64,000 nucleotides of DNA, taken from NCBI RefSeq assembly GCF_913778665.1, contig NZ_CAJYVQ010000008.1, forward strand, positions 558,001-622,000, in the 5' to 3' direction. Under the pieces are notes generated by a model, which was not told the DNA's origin, ran no database searches, and saw only the letters and a program-made list of their open reading frames with translations. This stretch comes from an uncultured Stenotrophomonas sp. (GTDB lineage Bacteria > Pseudomonadota > Gammaproteobacteria > Xanthomonadales > Xanthomonadaceae). Both the position numbers and the translations under genes were made by a program. Shown here one piece after another: positions 55,301 to 64,000 of this stretch (the first letter of the stretch is position 1; every line of letters begins with the position of its first letter).

Positions 55301-56446
55301 ATGACGAATCAATGGATGTTTCGTGCATCGGCGCTGCTCGCGCTGATGCTGGGCAGCGCTTCGGCGCTGGCACAGGCCCCGCTGCAGGCGCGACCCGGCG
55401 ATGTGCAGGCGATCACCGATGCCAGTGCGCGCGATGTCGCTGCGCTGATCGCGCAACCGGGCTTCGCCGACGCCGCACGCTCGGCCCTGCGCGCGGCGCC
55501 GGAGCGCGGCGTGGCGCTGCAGCAGGTGATGACGCGGTTCGATCCGCAGGCGCGCACGCTGGCCAGCAGCAGCCTGGCCCGGCAGGACGGGCTGCTGCGG
55601 CTGCGCAAGGGCCTGCCGGAGCAGGGGCCCTCTCTGCTGCAGCTGCGTGCCTACGTGCCCGAAGGCGCGTCGCTGGATGCCATTGCGACGCGCGAGCTGT
55701 GGGTGGCCAGCCTGCCGCGTGGCAATGACCGCGACTGGACCACGCTGACCGCCTACGACGCCCAGGGCCGCGCACATGTGCTGGACGCGAAGCAGGCCCC
55801 GGATTTCCCCGTGCTGATCGTCGATGTCGATACCCGCCGCTCGGTGGCCGAGGGCATGGCCTTGGTCAACGCCGGGCTGCGCGCGCGCGGCCTGCAGTCG
55901 CCCGAGCGCATCAGTATCGCCGCCAATGATGCCAGCGCGTCGCTGGACATCACCCGGCTGGACCGCATCCGCCTGGCCGAGGACCAGGAGCCATGGGCCT
56001 TGGGCGCGGCAGAGGTATTCGCTGTCGTTTCCGGCCTGCAGGTCGACAAGACCGAACCGGAAATGGTCACGGTCGACATGCCGTACCTGGACTATGACAA
56101 GACCGATTACACCCCGCAGCAGGCGCTGGTGATCTGGGGCAACTACCGGTTCAACGCGGCCAACGTGCAGTTGTTCGAGGATGACGGCGACACCAACTAC
56201 CAGGAGTTGCTGGTGGCCTTGACCACGGGCGTGAAGACCGCGCTGGGCGCGTTCGCGCCGGAGTATGCGGTCATTGCCGACATCGCAGGTGCGATCCTCA
56301 AGGCGATGCCGTCGTCCTGGTTCGCCAACGACATCGATTACCTGGACAGCTTCTACATGCTGCAGCGTGGTCAGGCGTACACCGATCGCATGGGGGCGGC
56401 CAACAACGCGAAGGTCACTCTCACGCCCATCACTCTGGTGGAGTAG
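55301..56446 (+). CDS. Secreted protein, DUF3103-like
   Basis: The 381-residue exported protein has a signal peptide of about 22 residues (LALMLGSASALAQA). The mature part has an N-terminal helical region, then a beta-rich domain with LWVASLPRGNDRDWTTLTAY and PVLIVDVDTR. The C-terminal half has acidic, aromatic clusters (PYLDYDKTDYTPQQALVIWG). The order resembles DUF3103 proteins, which have no known role; I am only moderately sure. AGG at 55291-55293 fits ATG 55301 best; ATG 55295 is possible. A composite repeat begins 5 bp after the stop. Confidence 0.75.
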   Translation: MTNQWMFRASALLALMLGSASALAQAPLQARPGDVQAITDASARDVAALIAQPGFADAARSALRAAPERGVALQQVMTRFDPQARTLASSSLARQDGLLRLRKGLPEQGPSLLQLRAYVPEGASLDAIATRELWVASLPRGNDRDWTTLTAYDAQGRAHVLDAKQAPDFPVLIVDVDTRRSVAEGMALVNAGLRARGLQSPERISIAANDASASLDITRLDRIRLAEDQEPWALGAAEVFAVVSGLQVDKTEPEMVTVDMPYLDYDKTDYTPQQALVIWGNYRFNAANVQLFEDDGDTNYQELLVALTTGVKTALGAFAPEYAVIADIAGAILKAMPSSWFANDIDYLDSFYMLQRGQAYTDRMGAANNAKVTLTPITLVE

Positions 56447-56522
56447 GCCAGCAGGGCTTGCAGCCCTGCACCCGCTTCAATCAACGGCAACGTCGAAAGC
56501 CGAAGCGGCATTCCGTGGGATG

Positions 56523-56622
56523 GCGGGGTGGGTCCGGTTGCGGGGGACCCCGTAAATCCGTCCATGGAGGCTCGGTCGCGCCATCCATGGCGCTCACGCC
56601 CCCGCAACCGGACCCACCCCGC
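56523..56622 (+). repeat. Long hairpin repeat A, copy 3
   Basis: The 24-nt arms (56523-56546 and 56599-56622) are perfectly complementary; the arm starts GCGGGGTGGGTCCGGTTG. The apical part has TCCATG, GCTCG and inner hairpin GCGCCAT-CC-ATGGCGC. Confidence 0.88.
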
Positions 56623-56696
56623 TTTCGAGTTTCACGCGGCTGTGGGTGGGGGCCGACCGTTGGTCGGCACATCGGTCAGATATCTATAAACAGAAT

Positions 56697-56737
56697 GGGG
56701 CCAGATCCGTTTTCCTTCGGAGAACGGATCTGACCCC
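56697..56737. repeat. Palindrome D, copy 2
   Basis: GGGGCCAGATCCGTTTTCC faces GGAGAACGGATCTGACCCC over a TTC loop, with one mismatch and one G-T wobble compared with copy 1. Confidence 0.8.
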
Positions 56738-56880
56738 GCATGTGTCTCGCCGTCACCGGCAATCCGACACCGCCCCGCCAAACAAACAGAAACCCAGAGC
56801 CGACGCTCTTGCAGTTGCAGTTGCAGTTGCTCCGGCTTCGGCGGGCGCCGGGCTGCAAGCCCGGCACCCACCCAAATACC

Positions 56881-57105
56881 TCAGCAGCAGCGACCGCCGT
56901 TGCGTCCGCCGTAACGCGCTTCCTGGCGCTCGCGGAAGAACGTCTTGTAGTCCATCGGTTCCTGGTCCGGATGCTTCTCCAGCATGTGCCGGACATAGTT
57001 GTCGTAGTCAGGAATCCCACAGCACAGGCGTGCGGTCTGTACCAGGCGCCGCCAGATGCGGCGGTGTGCCTGGTACTGGCCGACGGGAACCAGTTGCGTA
57101 CTCAT
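56881..57105 (-). CDS. ybdD: YbdD/YjiX family small protein
   Basis: The 74-residue soluble protein has [17 protein letters not shown] and the Cys-rich, basic C-terminus ending GGRCC. This is the DUF466 family, which is almost always coded directly after cstA or btsT and is needed for pyruvate uptake by those carriers in E. coli. The start ATG overlaps the cstA stop (TGATG arrangement), indicating translational coupling. A GTG one codon upstream is also possible. Confidence 0.92.
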   Translation of the reverse strand: MSTQLVPVGQYQAHRRIWRRLVQTARLCCGIPDYDNYVRHMLEKHPDQEPMDYKTFFRERQEARYGGRNGGRCC

Positions 57106-59186
57106 CACAGATCCACCATTTCATGCGGCTTCAATGCCACGTACGGGGTCTCGCGGTCGCTGCGCTGCGGATTGCGGCGGGCAGCCAGGATGGTCTTGAC
57201 CGCATACACCAGCACCGAGGCCACCACCAGCAGGAACAGCGCGGTCAGGCCGGTGTTGACGTAGGCGTTGACCACGATCTGCTGCATCTGCGCCACCGAC
57301 TTGGCCGGCGCGGTGATGGTGTCACTGGCGATCGCGGCCTGGAACTTGTGCGCCTGCGCCAGGAAGCCCTGCGCCGGGTTGCTGTCGAAGATCTTGATGA
57401 AGCCGGCGTAGGTGGTGCAGATCAGCAGCCAGATGGCTGGCACCGCCGTCACCCAGGCGTAGCGGTCACGCTTCATCTTGAACAGCACCACCGTGCCCAG
57501 CATCAGCGCGATACCCGCCAGCATCTGGTTGGAGATGCCGAACAGCGGCCACAGCGTCTGGATGCCACCGAACGGATCGACCACGCCGGTGTAGAGCAGG
57601 TAGCCCCACAGCGCCACGCAGCCGGCGGTACCGATGATGTTGGCGGTCCACGACTCGGTTTTCTTCAGCGCCGGCACGAAGTTGCCAAGCAGGTCCTGCA
57701 GCATGAAGCGGCCGGCACGGGTGCCGGCGTCCACCGCAGTCAGGATGAACAGTGCTTCGAACAGGATCGCGAAGTGATACCAGAACGCCATCATCGCGTC
57801 GCTGCCACTGGGAATTGCTTCGTGCAGGATCTGCGCGATGCCCACTGCCAGGGTCGGCGCGCCACCGGCACGATGCAGGATGGTCGGTTCACCGATGGCC
57901 GCCGCAGTCGCGGTCAGCTGCTCGGGCGTGATGGTGAAGCCCCAGGTGTTGGTGATGTAGTGCGCGGCCGATGCAGCATCGGCACCGATCACCGCTGCCG
58001 GGCTGTTCATCGCGAAGTAGATGCCCGGATCGATGATCGAGGCCGCGACCAGTGCCATCACCGCCACGAACGATTCCATCAGCATGCCGCCGTAGCCGAT
58101 GTAGCGCATGTGCGCTTCATTGGCCAGCAGCTTCGGCGTGGTGCCGGAGGAAATCAGCGCGTGGAAGCCGGACACCGCACCGCAGGCAATGGTGATGAAC
58201 AGGAACGGGAACATGCCGCCTTTCCACACCGGGCCATCGCCGCTGGCGGCGAACTGGGTCAGCGCCGGCATCTTCAGTTCCGGCATCACCACCAGGATGC
58301 CGATAGCCAGGGCGATGATGGTGCCGATCTTGAGGAAGGTCGACAGATAATCGCGCGGGGCCAGCAGCAGCCACACCGGCAGCACCGAGGCAACGAAGCC
58401 GTAGCCGATCAGCATCCAGGTGATCTGGGTGCCGGTGAAGGTGAACGCCGGGCCCCACACCGGATCGGCGGCGACCTTGCCGCCGTACCAGATCGCGGCC
58501 AGCAGCAGGATCAGGCCGACCACCGAAATCTCGCCGATCCTGCCGGGGCGGATGTAGCGCATGTACACCCCCATCAGGATCGCGATGGGCATCGTCGCGA
58601 TCACCGTGAACATGCCCCACGGGCTTTCGGCCAGGGCCTTGACCACCACCATCGCCAGCACCGCCAGGATGATGATCATGATCAGGAACGCGCCGAACAA
58701 CGCGATCGTTCCGGGCACCTGGCCCATCTCCTCGCGCACCAGGTCACCCAGCGAACGTCCGTTGCGGCGGCTGGACAAGAACAGCACCACGAAGTCCTGT
58801 ACCGCACCGGCCAGCACCACGCCCACCACCAACCACAGCAGGCCGGGCAGGTAACCCATCTGCGCGGCCAGCACCGGGCCGACCAGCGGGCCGGCACCGG
58901 CGATGGCGGCGAAGTGGTGGCCGAACAGCACGTGCTTGTTGGTCGGCACGTAGTCCAGGCCATCGTTGTTGATCACCGCCGGGGTGGCCCGGGTCGGATC
59001 GAGCTGCATCACCTTGTTGGCGATGAACAGGCTGTAGAAGCGGTAGGCGACCAGGTACAGCGAAACAGCGGCGACGACGATCCACAGCGCATTGATGTGT
59101 TCGCCGCGCCGCAAGGCCACGGTGCCCAGACAGAAGGCGCCGAGCAGGGCGAGGGCCGCCCAGCCTATTTTGGAAAACCCTTTCAT
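57105..59186 (-). CDS. cstA: Carbon starvation protein / pyruvate transporter CstA
   Basis: The 693-residue inner-membrane carrier has about sixteen to eighteen helices. It carries the CstA blocks [26 protein letters not shown] and WSFGVSMAALL-like stretches, read here as [12 protein letters not shown] and [20 protein letters not shown]. CstA and BtsT import pyruvate or peptides under starvation. It is followed by ybdD with a one-base overlap. The upstream region (59187-59401) contains an interrupted GTAC repeat that may bind a regulator. ATG 59186 has a weak ribosome-binding site. Confidence 0.94.
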   Translation of the reverse strand: MKGFSKIGWAALALLGAFCLGTVALRRGEHINALWIVVAAVSLYLVAYRFYSLFIANKVMQLDPTRATPAVINNDGLDYVPTNKHVLFGHHFAAIAGAGPLVGPVLAAQMGYLPGLLWLVVGVVLAGAVQDFVVLFLSSRRNGRSLGDLVREEMGQVPGTIALFGAFLIMIIILAVLAMVVVKALAESPWGMFTVIATMPIAILMGVYMRYIRPGRIGEISVVGLILLLAAIWYGGKVAADPVWGPAFTFTGTQITWMLIGYGFVASVLPVWLLLAPRDYLSTFLKIGTIIALAIGILVVMPELKMPALTQFAASGDGPVWKGGMFPFLFITIACGAVSGFHALISSGTTPKLLANEAHMRYIGYGGMLMESFVAVMALVAASIIDPGIYFAMNSPAAVIGADAASAAHYITNTWGFTITPEQLTATAAAIGEPTILHRAGGAPTLAVGIAQILHEAIPSGSDAMMAFWYHFAILFEALFILTAVDAGTRAGRFMLQDLLGNFVPALKKTESWTANIIGTAGCVALWGYLLYTGVVDPFGGIQTLWPLFGISNQMLAGIALMLGTVVLFKMKRDRYAWVTAVPAIWLLICTTYAGFIKIFDSNPAQGFLAQAHKFQAAIASDTITAPAKSVAQMQQIVVNAYVNTGLTALFLLVVASVLVYAVKTILAARRNPQRSDRETPYVALKPHEMVDL

Positions 59187-59401
59187 GAGGTGCTCTCTCC
59201 CGGAAAGACAGTCAAAGAGTCCCGCGTGCCTTCGACAGGGTCAATTGGCACAGGACGAATCGGCGGTAGTACTTTGGTCGTACGGTTGTTGTGCTGACGT
59301 GCAGCGAACATCAGGGATGGAACAATCGGTTGCGGCGCCGTCCATTGGCGTGCGGCCGTCTGGCGTCCATCTTCAATGGCATCCATCCAACAGGAGTCGC
59401 C

Positions 59402-60253
59402 ATGAGCTTTCCCGAACCGGTCCGCGTGCTGCGGACCATCCGTGGCATGCCCACCTCCGACGGTGCCGGCGTGCGCCTGACCCGCGTGATCGGTGGCCCG
59501 ACGCTGCCTGACCTGGACCCGTTCCTGCTGCTCGATGAATTCGGCACCGATCGCGCCGAGGACTACATCGCCGGCTTCCCGGAGCACCCGCACCGCGGTT
59601 TCGAGACGGTCACCTACATGCTCGACGGCCGCATGCGGCATCGCGACAACCACGGCAACGAAGGCCTGCTGACCCCGGGCAGCGTGCAGTGGATGACGGC
59701 CGGCCGTGGCCTGGTGCATTCGGAGATGCCCGAGCAGGAAAGCGGGAAGATGCGCGGTTTCCAGCTGTGGGTGAACCTGCCGGCACGCGACAAGATGACC
59801 GACCCGCAGTACCAGGAGTTCGCCCCCGAGCGCATTCCGGTGGTGCAGCCGGACGCGGGCGTGACGGTGAAGGTGATCGCCGGGAGCGTGGATGGCACCC
59901 AGGGTCCGATCGTGCAGCCGGCCACCGATCCGCTGTACCTCGATATCACGCTGGCGCCCGATCGCGCCTGGACCTACACGCTGCCGGAATCGCACAGTGC
60001 CTTTGCCTACGTGTTCGAAGGGGCGCTGACGATCGGTGAACAGGATGCTGCGCGCGATGTCGACCGCCAGGAACTGGCGGTGCTGGGCGGTGGCGAACAG
60101 CTGCATCTCTCGGCGGGCAGCGAGGGCGCGCGATTGATCCTGGTTGCGGGCCGCCCGCTGCGCGAGCCGGTGATGCGGCACGGCCCGTTCGTGATGAACA
60201 CGCGGCAGGAGCTGATGCAGGCCTTCGTCGATTTCCAGGAAGGCAAGTTCTGA
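59402..60253 (+). CDS. Pirin family protein
   Basis: The 283-residue bicupin has the metal site of pirins in the N-terminal domain: HPHRGFETVTYML and WMTAGRGLVHSEM, with the His and Glu ligands present. Bacterial pirins include quercetin dioxygenases and regulators of pyruvate metabolism. The C-terminal cupin has LYLDITLAPDRAWTY. ATG 59402 follows CAGGAGTCGCC. It diverges from cstA, a pyruvate carrier; a functional link is possible but unproven. A second, different pirin is at 61832-62695. Confidence 0.9.
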   Translation: MSFPEPVRVLRTIRGMPTSDGAGVRLTRVIGGPTLPDLDPFLLLDEFGTDRAEDYIAGFPEHPHRGFETVTYMLDGRMRHRDNHGNEGLLTPGSVQWMTAGRGLVHSEMPEQESGKMRGFQLWVNLPARDKMTDPQYQEFAPERIPVVQPDAGVTVKVIAGSVDGTQGPIVQPATDPLYLDITLAPDRAWTYTLPESHSAFAYVFEGALTIGEQDAARDVDRQELAVLGGGEQLHLSAGSEGARLILVAGRPLREPVMRHGPFVMNTRQELMQAFVDFQEGKF

Positions 60254-60336
60254 GGAACGCCGCCGGTTCCTGCCCGGCGGGCGTCCGACGCATTGGATGC
60301 TGCGGGGATGCTGCGATGCAGGCATCCCCGTCACCG

Positions 60337-60795
60337 TCAGCGCCCGGCGGCCACGGCCGACGGCGTCAGGCTCATGCCCTGCGCCAGTTGCTGCAGCGAG
60401 CCCAGCTCCTGCGCACTGTCCGGATACAGCGAAATCTGCGCGTAACGCCCTTTGTCGAGCTTGACCACACTGATCCGGCGCTCGGCGTAGCCGGGCGGTT
60501 GCTGGCCCCCCAGGTCGGGCTGGTACCAGTACAGCGATTCACCGCCGAAGCTGCCTTTCTCCTGCCGCAACGAGCGGTTCAAGGGAAGGTTGGGATCGCG
60601 CGCGCTGAGCATCAGGCTCAGCACTTCGCGGCCATCGCCGGTGCTGGCGCGGCAGACCAGGAAATCGGCCTGGGCCTGCTGGTGCCACTGCAGGCCGCTG
60701 CTGGCCGGCAGCGAAGGACATTCGGTGGGAGCCTGGGCGGCGGCCTGGGCCGCAGCGAACAGCAGGCTCGACAACACTACAGGCGCGAACTTCAT
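60337..60795 (-). CDS. Hypothetical secreted protein
   Basis: The 152-residue precursor has a clear signal peptide (residues 1-20, MKFAPVVLSSLLFAAAQAAA). The mature part has two Cys near the start (TECPSL and FLVCRAS) that could form a disulfide, then a beta-rich region (GESLYWYQPDLGGQQPPGYAER). I do not recognise the family. ATG 60795 is preceded by GGGGGATGC on the coding strand. It stands alone, convergent with the pirin gene, with a possible Clp half-consensus site at 60915-60930 about 120 bp upstream. Confidence 0.72.
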   Translation of the reverse strand: MKFAPVVLSSLLFAAAQAAAQAPTECPSLPASSGLQWHQQAQADFLVCRASTGDGREVLSLMLSARDPNLPLNRSLRQEKGSFGGESLYWYQPDLGGQQPPGYAERRISVVKLDKGRYAQISLYPDSAQELGSLQQLAQGMSLTPSAVAAGR

Positions 60796-60950
60796 GCATC
60801 CCCCAAGGTGGTGTGTCGTTGGCTCCGCCGGATGGGCCGGCGGCCTTGGCATCCCATCCCCGGATGCCCCCCCCGCCGGCATGTGCACGGCAGGTCAACT
60901 CAACCTTAACGGAACGTGAGCGATCGCACAAATTGCGGTTACAGGCGTAA

Positions 60951-60979
60951 CCATTGCGACCGGAGATCGGCCGCAATGG
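60951..60979 (-). terminator. Hairpin after aqpZ
   Basis: CCATTGCG pairs with CGCAATGG, with CCG/CGG inside after one mismatch and a 5-nt loop. It lies 13 bp beyond the aqpZ stop on the minus strand. There is no T run, so termination efficiency is uncertain. Confidence 0.5.
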
Positions 60980-60991
60980 TGCGCGCACGCC

Positions 60992-61711
60992 TCAGCGGTC
61001 GTTGCCGATCCACTTGTAGAGGATGCCGCCGATCGCGCCGCCCAGCAGCGGGGCGACCCAGAACAGCCACAGCTGGCTGACCGCGCCGCTGCCGGCGAAG
61101 AAGGCCACCGCCGTCGAGCGGGCCGGGTTTACCGAGGTGTTGGTGACCGGGATGCTGATCAGGTGGATCAGGGTCAGCGACAGGCCGATCGCCAGCGGCG
61201 CGAAGCCGGCCGGCGCCTTGCCGTGGGTGGAACCCATGATCACGATCAGGAACACTGCGGTCAGCACCACCTCGCACAGGAAGGCCGCCGCCACGCTGTA
61301 GCCACCGGGTGACAGCGCGCCATAACCATTGCTGGCGAACGCACCGGCCTGGCTGCCGTCGATGGCGAAGCCGCTGGCGCCCGAGGCGATCTGCAGCAGG
61401 ATGAAGCCGGCCAACAGGCCGCCCGCGACCTGGGCGATGATGTAGGGGATCAGGTCCCTGGCCGGGAAGCGACCGCCGGCCCACAGCCCGACGCTGACCG
61501 CCGGATTGAAGTGCGCCCCTGAGATATGGCCAAACGCGTAGGCGCCGGTCACCACGGTCAGGCCGAACGCCAGGGCCACGCCGAGGAAGCCGATCCCCAG
61601 CGGATTGCCATCGCCACCGAACTTGGCCGCCAGCACCGCGCTGCCACACCCCCCCAGAACCAGCCAGAACGTGCCGAGGAATTCGGCGGACAAGCGTTTA
61701 CCCATGCTCAT
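60992..61711 (-). CDS. aqpZ: Aquaporin Z
   Basis: The 239-residue water channel has six helices and both NPA boxes, HFNPAVS and SVNPARS. The selectivity-filter Arg follows the second NPA (NPAR), and the filter His lies in LIHLIS, as expected for a water-specific AqpZ rather than a glycerol facilitator. AAAGGA (complement of about 61721-61726) serves ATG 61711; ATG 61705 is the alternative. A perfect Crp/Clp-type site lies 27 bp upstream of the start. Confidence 0.95.
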   Translation of the reverse strand: MSMGKRLSAEFLGTFWLVLGGCGSAVLAAKFGGDGNPLGIGFLGVALAFGLTVVTGAYAFGHISGAHFNPAVSVGLWAGGRFPARDLIPYIIAQVAGGLLAGFILLQIASGASGFAIDGSQAGAFASNGYGALSPGGYSVAAAFLCEVVLTAVFLIVIMGSTHGKAPAGFAPLAIGLSLTLIHLISIPVTNTSVNPARSTAVAFFAGSGAVSQLWLFWVAPLLGGAIGGILYKWIGNDR

Positions 61712-61737
61712 GTGATGCACTCCTTTGACGGCCAAAG

Positions 61738-61753
61738 TGTGATTTATGTCACA
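61738..61753. promoter_or_regulatory. Perfect Crp/Clp-type site before aqpZ
   Basis: TGTGATTTATGTCACA matches TGTGA-N6-TCACA exactly. In Xanthomonadaceae this motif is bound by Clp, a Crp homologue that senses cyclic di-GMP. The site is centred 35 bp before the aqpZ ATG, so it probably overlaps the promoter and would then repress, or it sits just downstream of the -35. Confidence 0.75.
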
Positions 61754-61831
61754 TTTCAGTGTTCAACAGGTGACTGTAGCGTCAACGCCGGGTGCAGGAG
61801 TACACCTTCGGATGTGTGCAGCATGCGATGT

Positions 61832-62695
<864 letters not shown>

Positions 62696-62835
62696 GCGGG
62701 CGTTCTCGCTGGCAGGGATCAGGCGGCCAGCATCGCATGCAGAAGTGACGGGGGCATTCCCCGTATGGGCAACAGGTTGTTCCAGCCAACGGCGCAGCCC
62801 CTCGTGGCTGGGCGCGCAATGCGTATTCCGTGTTT

Positions 62836-62935
62836 GGCCGGGCGGGTGGGTGACGCAGGGGACGCTGCAAGTACGTCCATGTAAGCTCGATCGCCGCATC
62901 CATGCGGCTCACGCCCCTGCGCCACCCGCCCGGCC
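62836..62935 (+). repeat. Long hairpin repeat A, copy 5
   Basis: The left arm GGCCGGGCGGGTGGG-TGA-CGCAGGGG pairs with CCCCTGCGCCACCCGCCCGGCC with a 4-nt bulge. The core has TCCATG, GCTCG and inner hairpin GCCGCAT-CC-ATGCGGC, the same inner stem as copy 2. Confidence 0.8.
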
Positions 62936-63099
62936 CCTGACGGTTCCCGTGTGCTGTCCAGCCACGGAGAAGAGAAAAAGAAAATCAAAATCAAACGCCG
63001 GTCGCTTCGCTCCTGATGGCGACCAAGGTAGCCACCCACACGTCCGTGGTGATCCCGATCGGAATCGCAGTTCACCAACCGTCACCGGGAAACTGTCAG

Positions 63100-63205
63100 G
63101 GGTGGGGCGGTGTGGGCAGGCAGCACCGTTGGCGCCATGGATGGCGCCATCGAGCCCCCATGGAAGGGTTTACGGCGTGTCCTGCCAGCCCAGACCGCCC
63201 CACCC
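63100..63205 (-). repeat. Long hairpin repeat A, copy 4 (inverted)
   Basis: The arms 63100-63122 and 63183-63205 pair with two mismatches; the arm contains GGGTGGGGCGGTGTGGGC. On the minus strand the core reads CGTAAACCCTTCCATGG, then GCTCG, then GGCGCCAT-CC-ATGGCGCC, nearly identical to copy 1. Confidence 0.85.
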
Positions 63206-63306
63206 AACAAACAGAAAAACCAGAGCCGGCTGTTGCTCCGGCTCTGGCTCTGGCTTTTGCTGTGGATTGAAATGCGGGGGCCGGGCCGCAGGCCCGGCCG
63301 ATCAAC

Positions 63307-64000
63307 TCACACCACCGGTTCGCGCAGGGCGGGGTTGTCCCAGCCCGGGCGAGGGGCGAAGCGGTCGCCATGCCGCTGCTGCAGTGCCTTCAACCGCTCG
63401 ACGATCACATCGGCACCGACTGCACGGATGTGCTGGATCGGGCCGCCGCGGAACGGGGCAAAACCGGTGCCGAAGATCACGCCGGCATCCAGCAGGTCCG
63501 CGTCGGCCACCACGCCTTCGTGCAGGCAGGCCACCGCTTCGTTCAACAGTGGCAGGATCAGGCGGTCCTCAAGATCGGCCGGGGCCTGGTAATCGCTGGC
63601 CACGTCCGGCTTCTTCGGCTTGCCGTTTTCCCAGGTGTAGATGCCCTGGCCATCCTTCTTGCCACGCTTGTCCGGTTCCACCGTCTGCAGCGCGGCCGGA
63701 ATCTGCAGGCCCAGGAACGGCGCCAGTTCGCGGCCGACGCCGGCGGCCACGTCCAGGCCCACGGTGTCGATCAGTTCGATCGGGCCCATCGGCATGCCGA
63801 ATTTCACTGCGGCCTTGTCGATCACCGGGCCCGGAATGCCTTCGGCATACGCGGTGGCCGCTTCCAGCATGTACGGGAACAGCACGCGATTGACCAGGAA
63901 GCCCGGGCTGCCGGCCACCGGCACCGGGAATTTGCCCAGCGCCTTGCAGAATGCGGCCAGGCGGCGCTCGGTCTCCGGCGCCATGCCGTCGTGGTGGATG
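63307..64000 (-). CDS. Fatty-acid oxidation multienzyme, 3-hydroxyacyl-CoA dehydrogenase part (3' part only)
   Basis: This is the last 231 codons of a gene that continues beyond the right edge. The fragment starts within the NAD-dependent hydroxyacyl-CoA dehydrogenase domain (FPVPVAGSPGFLVNRVLFPY, then GPIELIDTVGLDVAA). It ends with the second C-terminal dehydrogenase-like repeat (NEAVACLHEGVVADADLLD, GFAPFRGGP). This is the tail of FadB/FadJ-type fusions that also carry enoyl-CoA hydratase at the N-terminus. The ending resembles FadJ more than FadB, but the fragment cannot decide. Composite repeat locus 3 ends 8 bp after its stop. Confidence 0.88.
   Translation of the reverse strand, partial: IHHDGMAPETERRLAAFCKALGKFPVPVAGSPGFLVNRVLFPYMLEAATAYAEGIPGPVIDKAAVKFGMPMGPIELIDTVGLDVAAGVGRELAPFLGLQIPAALQTVEPDKRGKKDGQGIYTWENGKPKKPDVASDYQAPADLEDRLILPLLNEAVACLHEGVVADADLLDAGVIFGTGFAPFRGGPIQHIRAVGADVIVERLKALQQRHGDRFAPRPGWDNPALREPVV

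Larger units (their letters stand above)
56451..56865. repeat. Composite mirror-symmetric repeat, locus 2 (right arm eroded)
   Basis: This block fills the 434-bp gap between convergent genes. Order: hairpin GCAGGGCT-TGC-AGCCCTGC (56451-56469), spacer, long hairpin A3 (56523-56622), small hairpin GCCGACC-GTT-GGTCGGC (56652-56668), palindrome D2 (56697-56737), a remnant of an inverted A copy (about 56758-56778), a short tandem of TTGCAG (about 56811-56831), hairpin GCCGGGCT-GCA-AGCCCGGC (56847-56865). The order matches locus 1 except that most of the second A copy is missing. Confidence 0.8.
62782..63299. repeat. Composite mirror-symmetric repeat, locus 3
   Basis: This covers most of the 611-bp gap between the pirin start and the fatty-acid gene. 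Order: weak outer stem CCAGCC...GGCTGG (62782-62811), long hairpin A5 (62836-62935), middle part with an A-rich stretch (AGAGAAAAAGAAAATC) and a mismatched small hairpin TGGC-G-ACC-AA-GGT-A-GCCA (63017-63034), long hairpin A4 inverted (63100-63205), spacer with GGCTCTGG repeats, and hairpin GGCCGGGCC-GCA-GGCCCGGCC (63279-63299). There is no D palindrome. No credible gene. Confidence 0.75.

Noticed and set aside
56646..59297. 883-codon open frame opposite cstA
   Set aside because: It is His/Arg/Gln-rich, runs from a repeat block across ybdD and cstA, and has no domain. It is an antisense artefact.

Overview
The window is high-GC, densely coded proteobacterial chromosome. It very probably comes from Stenotrophomonas (S. 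maltophilia complex, Xanthomonadaceae). Evidence for this: short palindromes that begin and end with GTAG in many intergenic gaps (the SMAG/REP-like family known from S. maltophilia), a prp locus with both AcnD/PrpF and PrpD, an ACE-like M2 dipeptidase, a PilH-type regulator, and the hflK-hflC-DUF2065-purA order. I see no rRNA or tRNA gene, CRISPR array, prophage or transposase gene.

Layout. 1-2.1 kb: edge of a P-loop glycerate-kinase-like gene, pdxH, a hypothetical gene, a DoxX protein. 2.5-12.6 kb: methylcitrate cycle, with prpR divergent from prpB-prpC-acnD-(PQ-loop membrane protein)-prpF-prpD behind a near-consensus sigma54 promoter and repeated upstream sites. 12.7-20 kb: alpha-2-macroglobulin lipoprotein plus PBP1C. 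20-24 kb: ferritin-like protein, peroxiredoxin, CbpA, PilH-like regulator, AcuI-type reductase. 24-28 kb: hflKC, DUF2065, purA. 28-33 kb: M23 peptidase and L,D-transpeptidase pair, poly-HAMP chemoreceptor. 32.7-38 kb: katE with a histone-like Lys/Ala protein, a PAS-AraC regulator, a permease, a VOC protein. 38-41.3 kb: gcvP under a tandem glycine riboswitch. 41.5-46.3 kb: Bcr/CflA exporter, siderophore-interacting protein, M2 peptidase. 46.9-53.3 kb: envelope-remodelling block (GT39, PAP2, EptA/MCR-like) divergent from an OmpR/histidine-kinase pair. 53.3-64 kb: VOC protein, DUF819, secreted DUF3103-like protein, cstA-ybdD, two pirins around aqpZ, and the 3' part of a fadB/fadJ-type gene.

The least explained feature is a set of three long intergenic blocks (about 46418-46921, 56451-56865, 62782-63299). 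They share one mirror-symmetric plan: outer GC hairpin, a roughly 100-bp hairpin with a conserved apical core, a central part with smaller palindromes, then the same modules inverted. Stem sequences differ between copies while pairing is kept, and the core is conserved. This suggests a structured, probably mobile or processed repeat distinct from the GTAG repeats.

The genes work in recognisable modules: propionate oxidation, peptidoglycan and envelope maintenance, oxidative-stress defence, glycine cleavage, lipid A and envelope charge control, and pyruvate uptake. Start codons were chosen by family length, ribosome-binding sites and overlaps. No database search was possible, so every family name rests on motifs read from the sequence.
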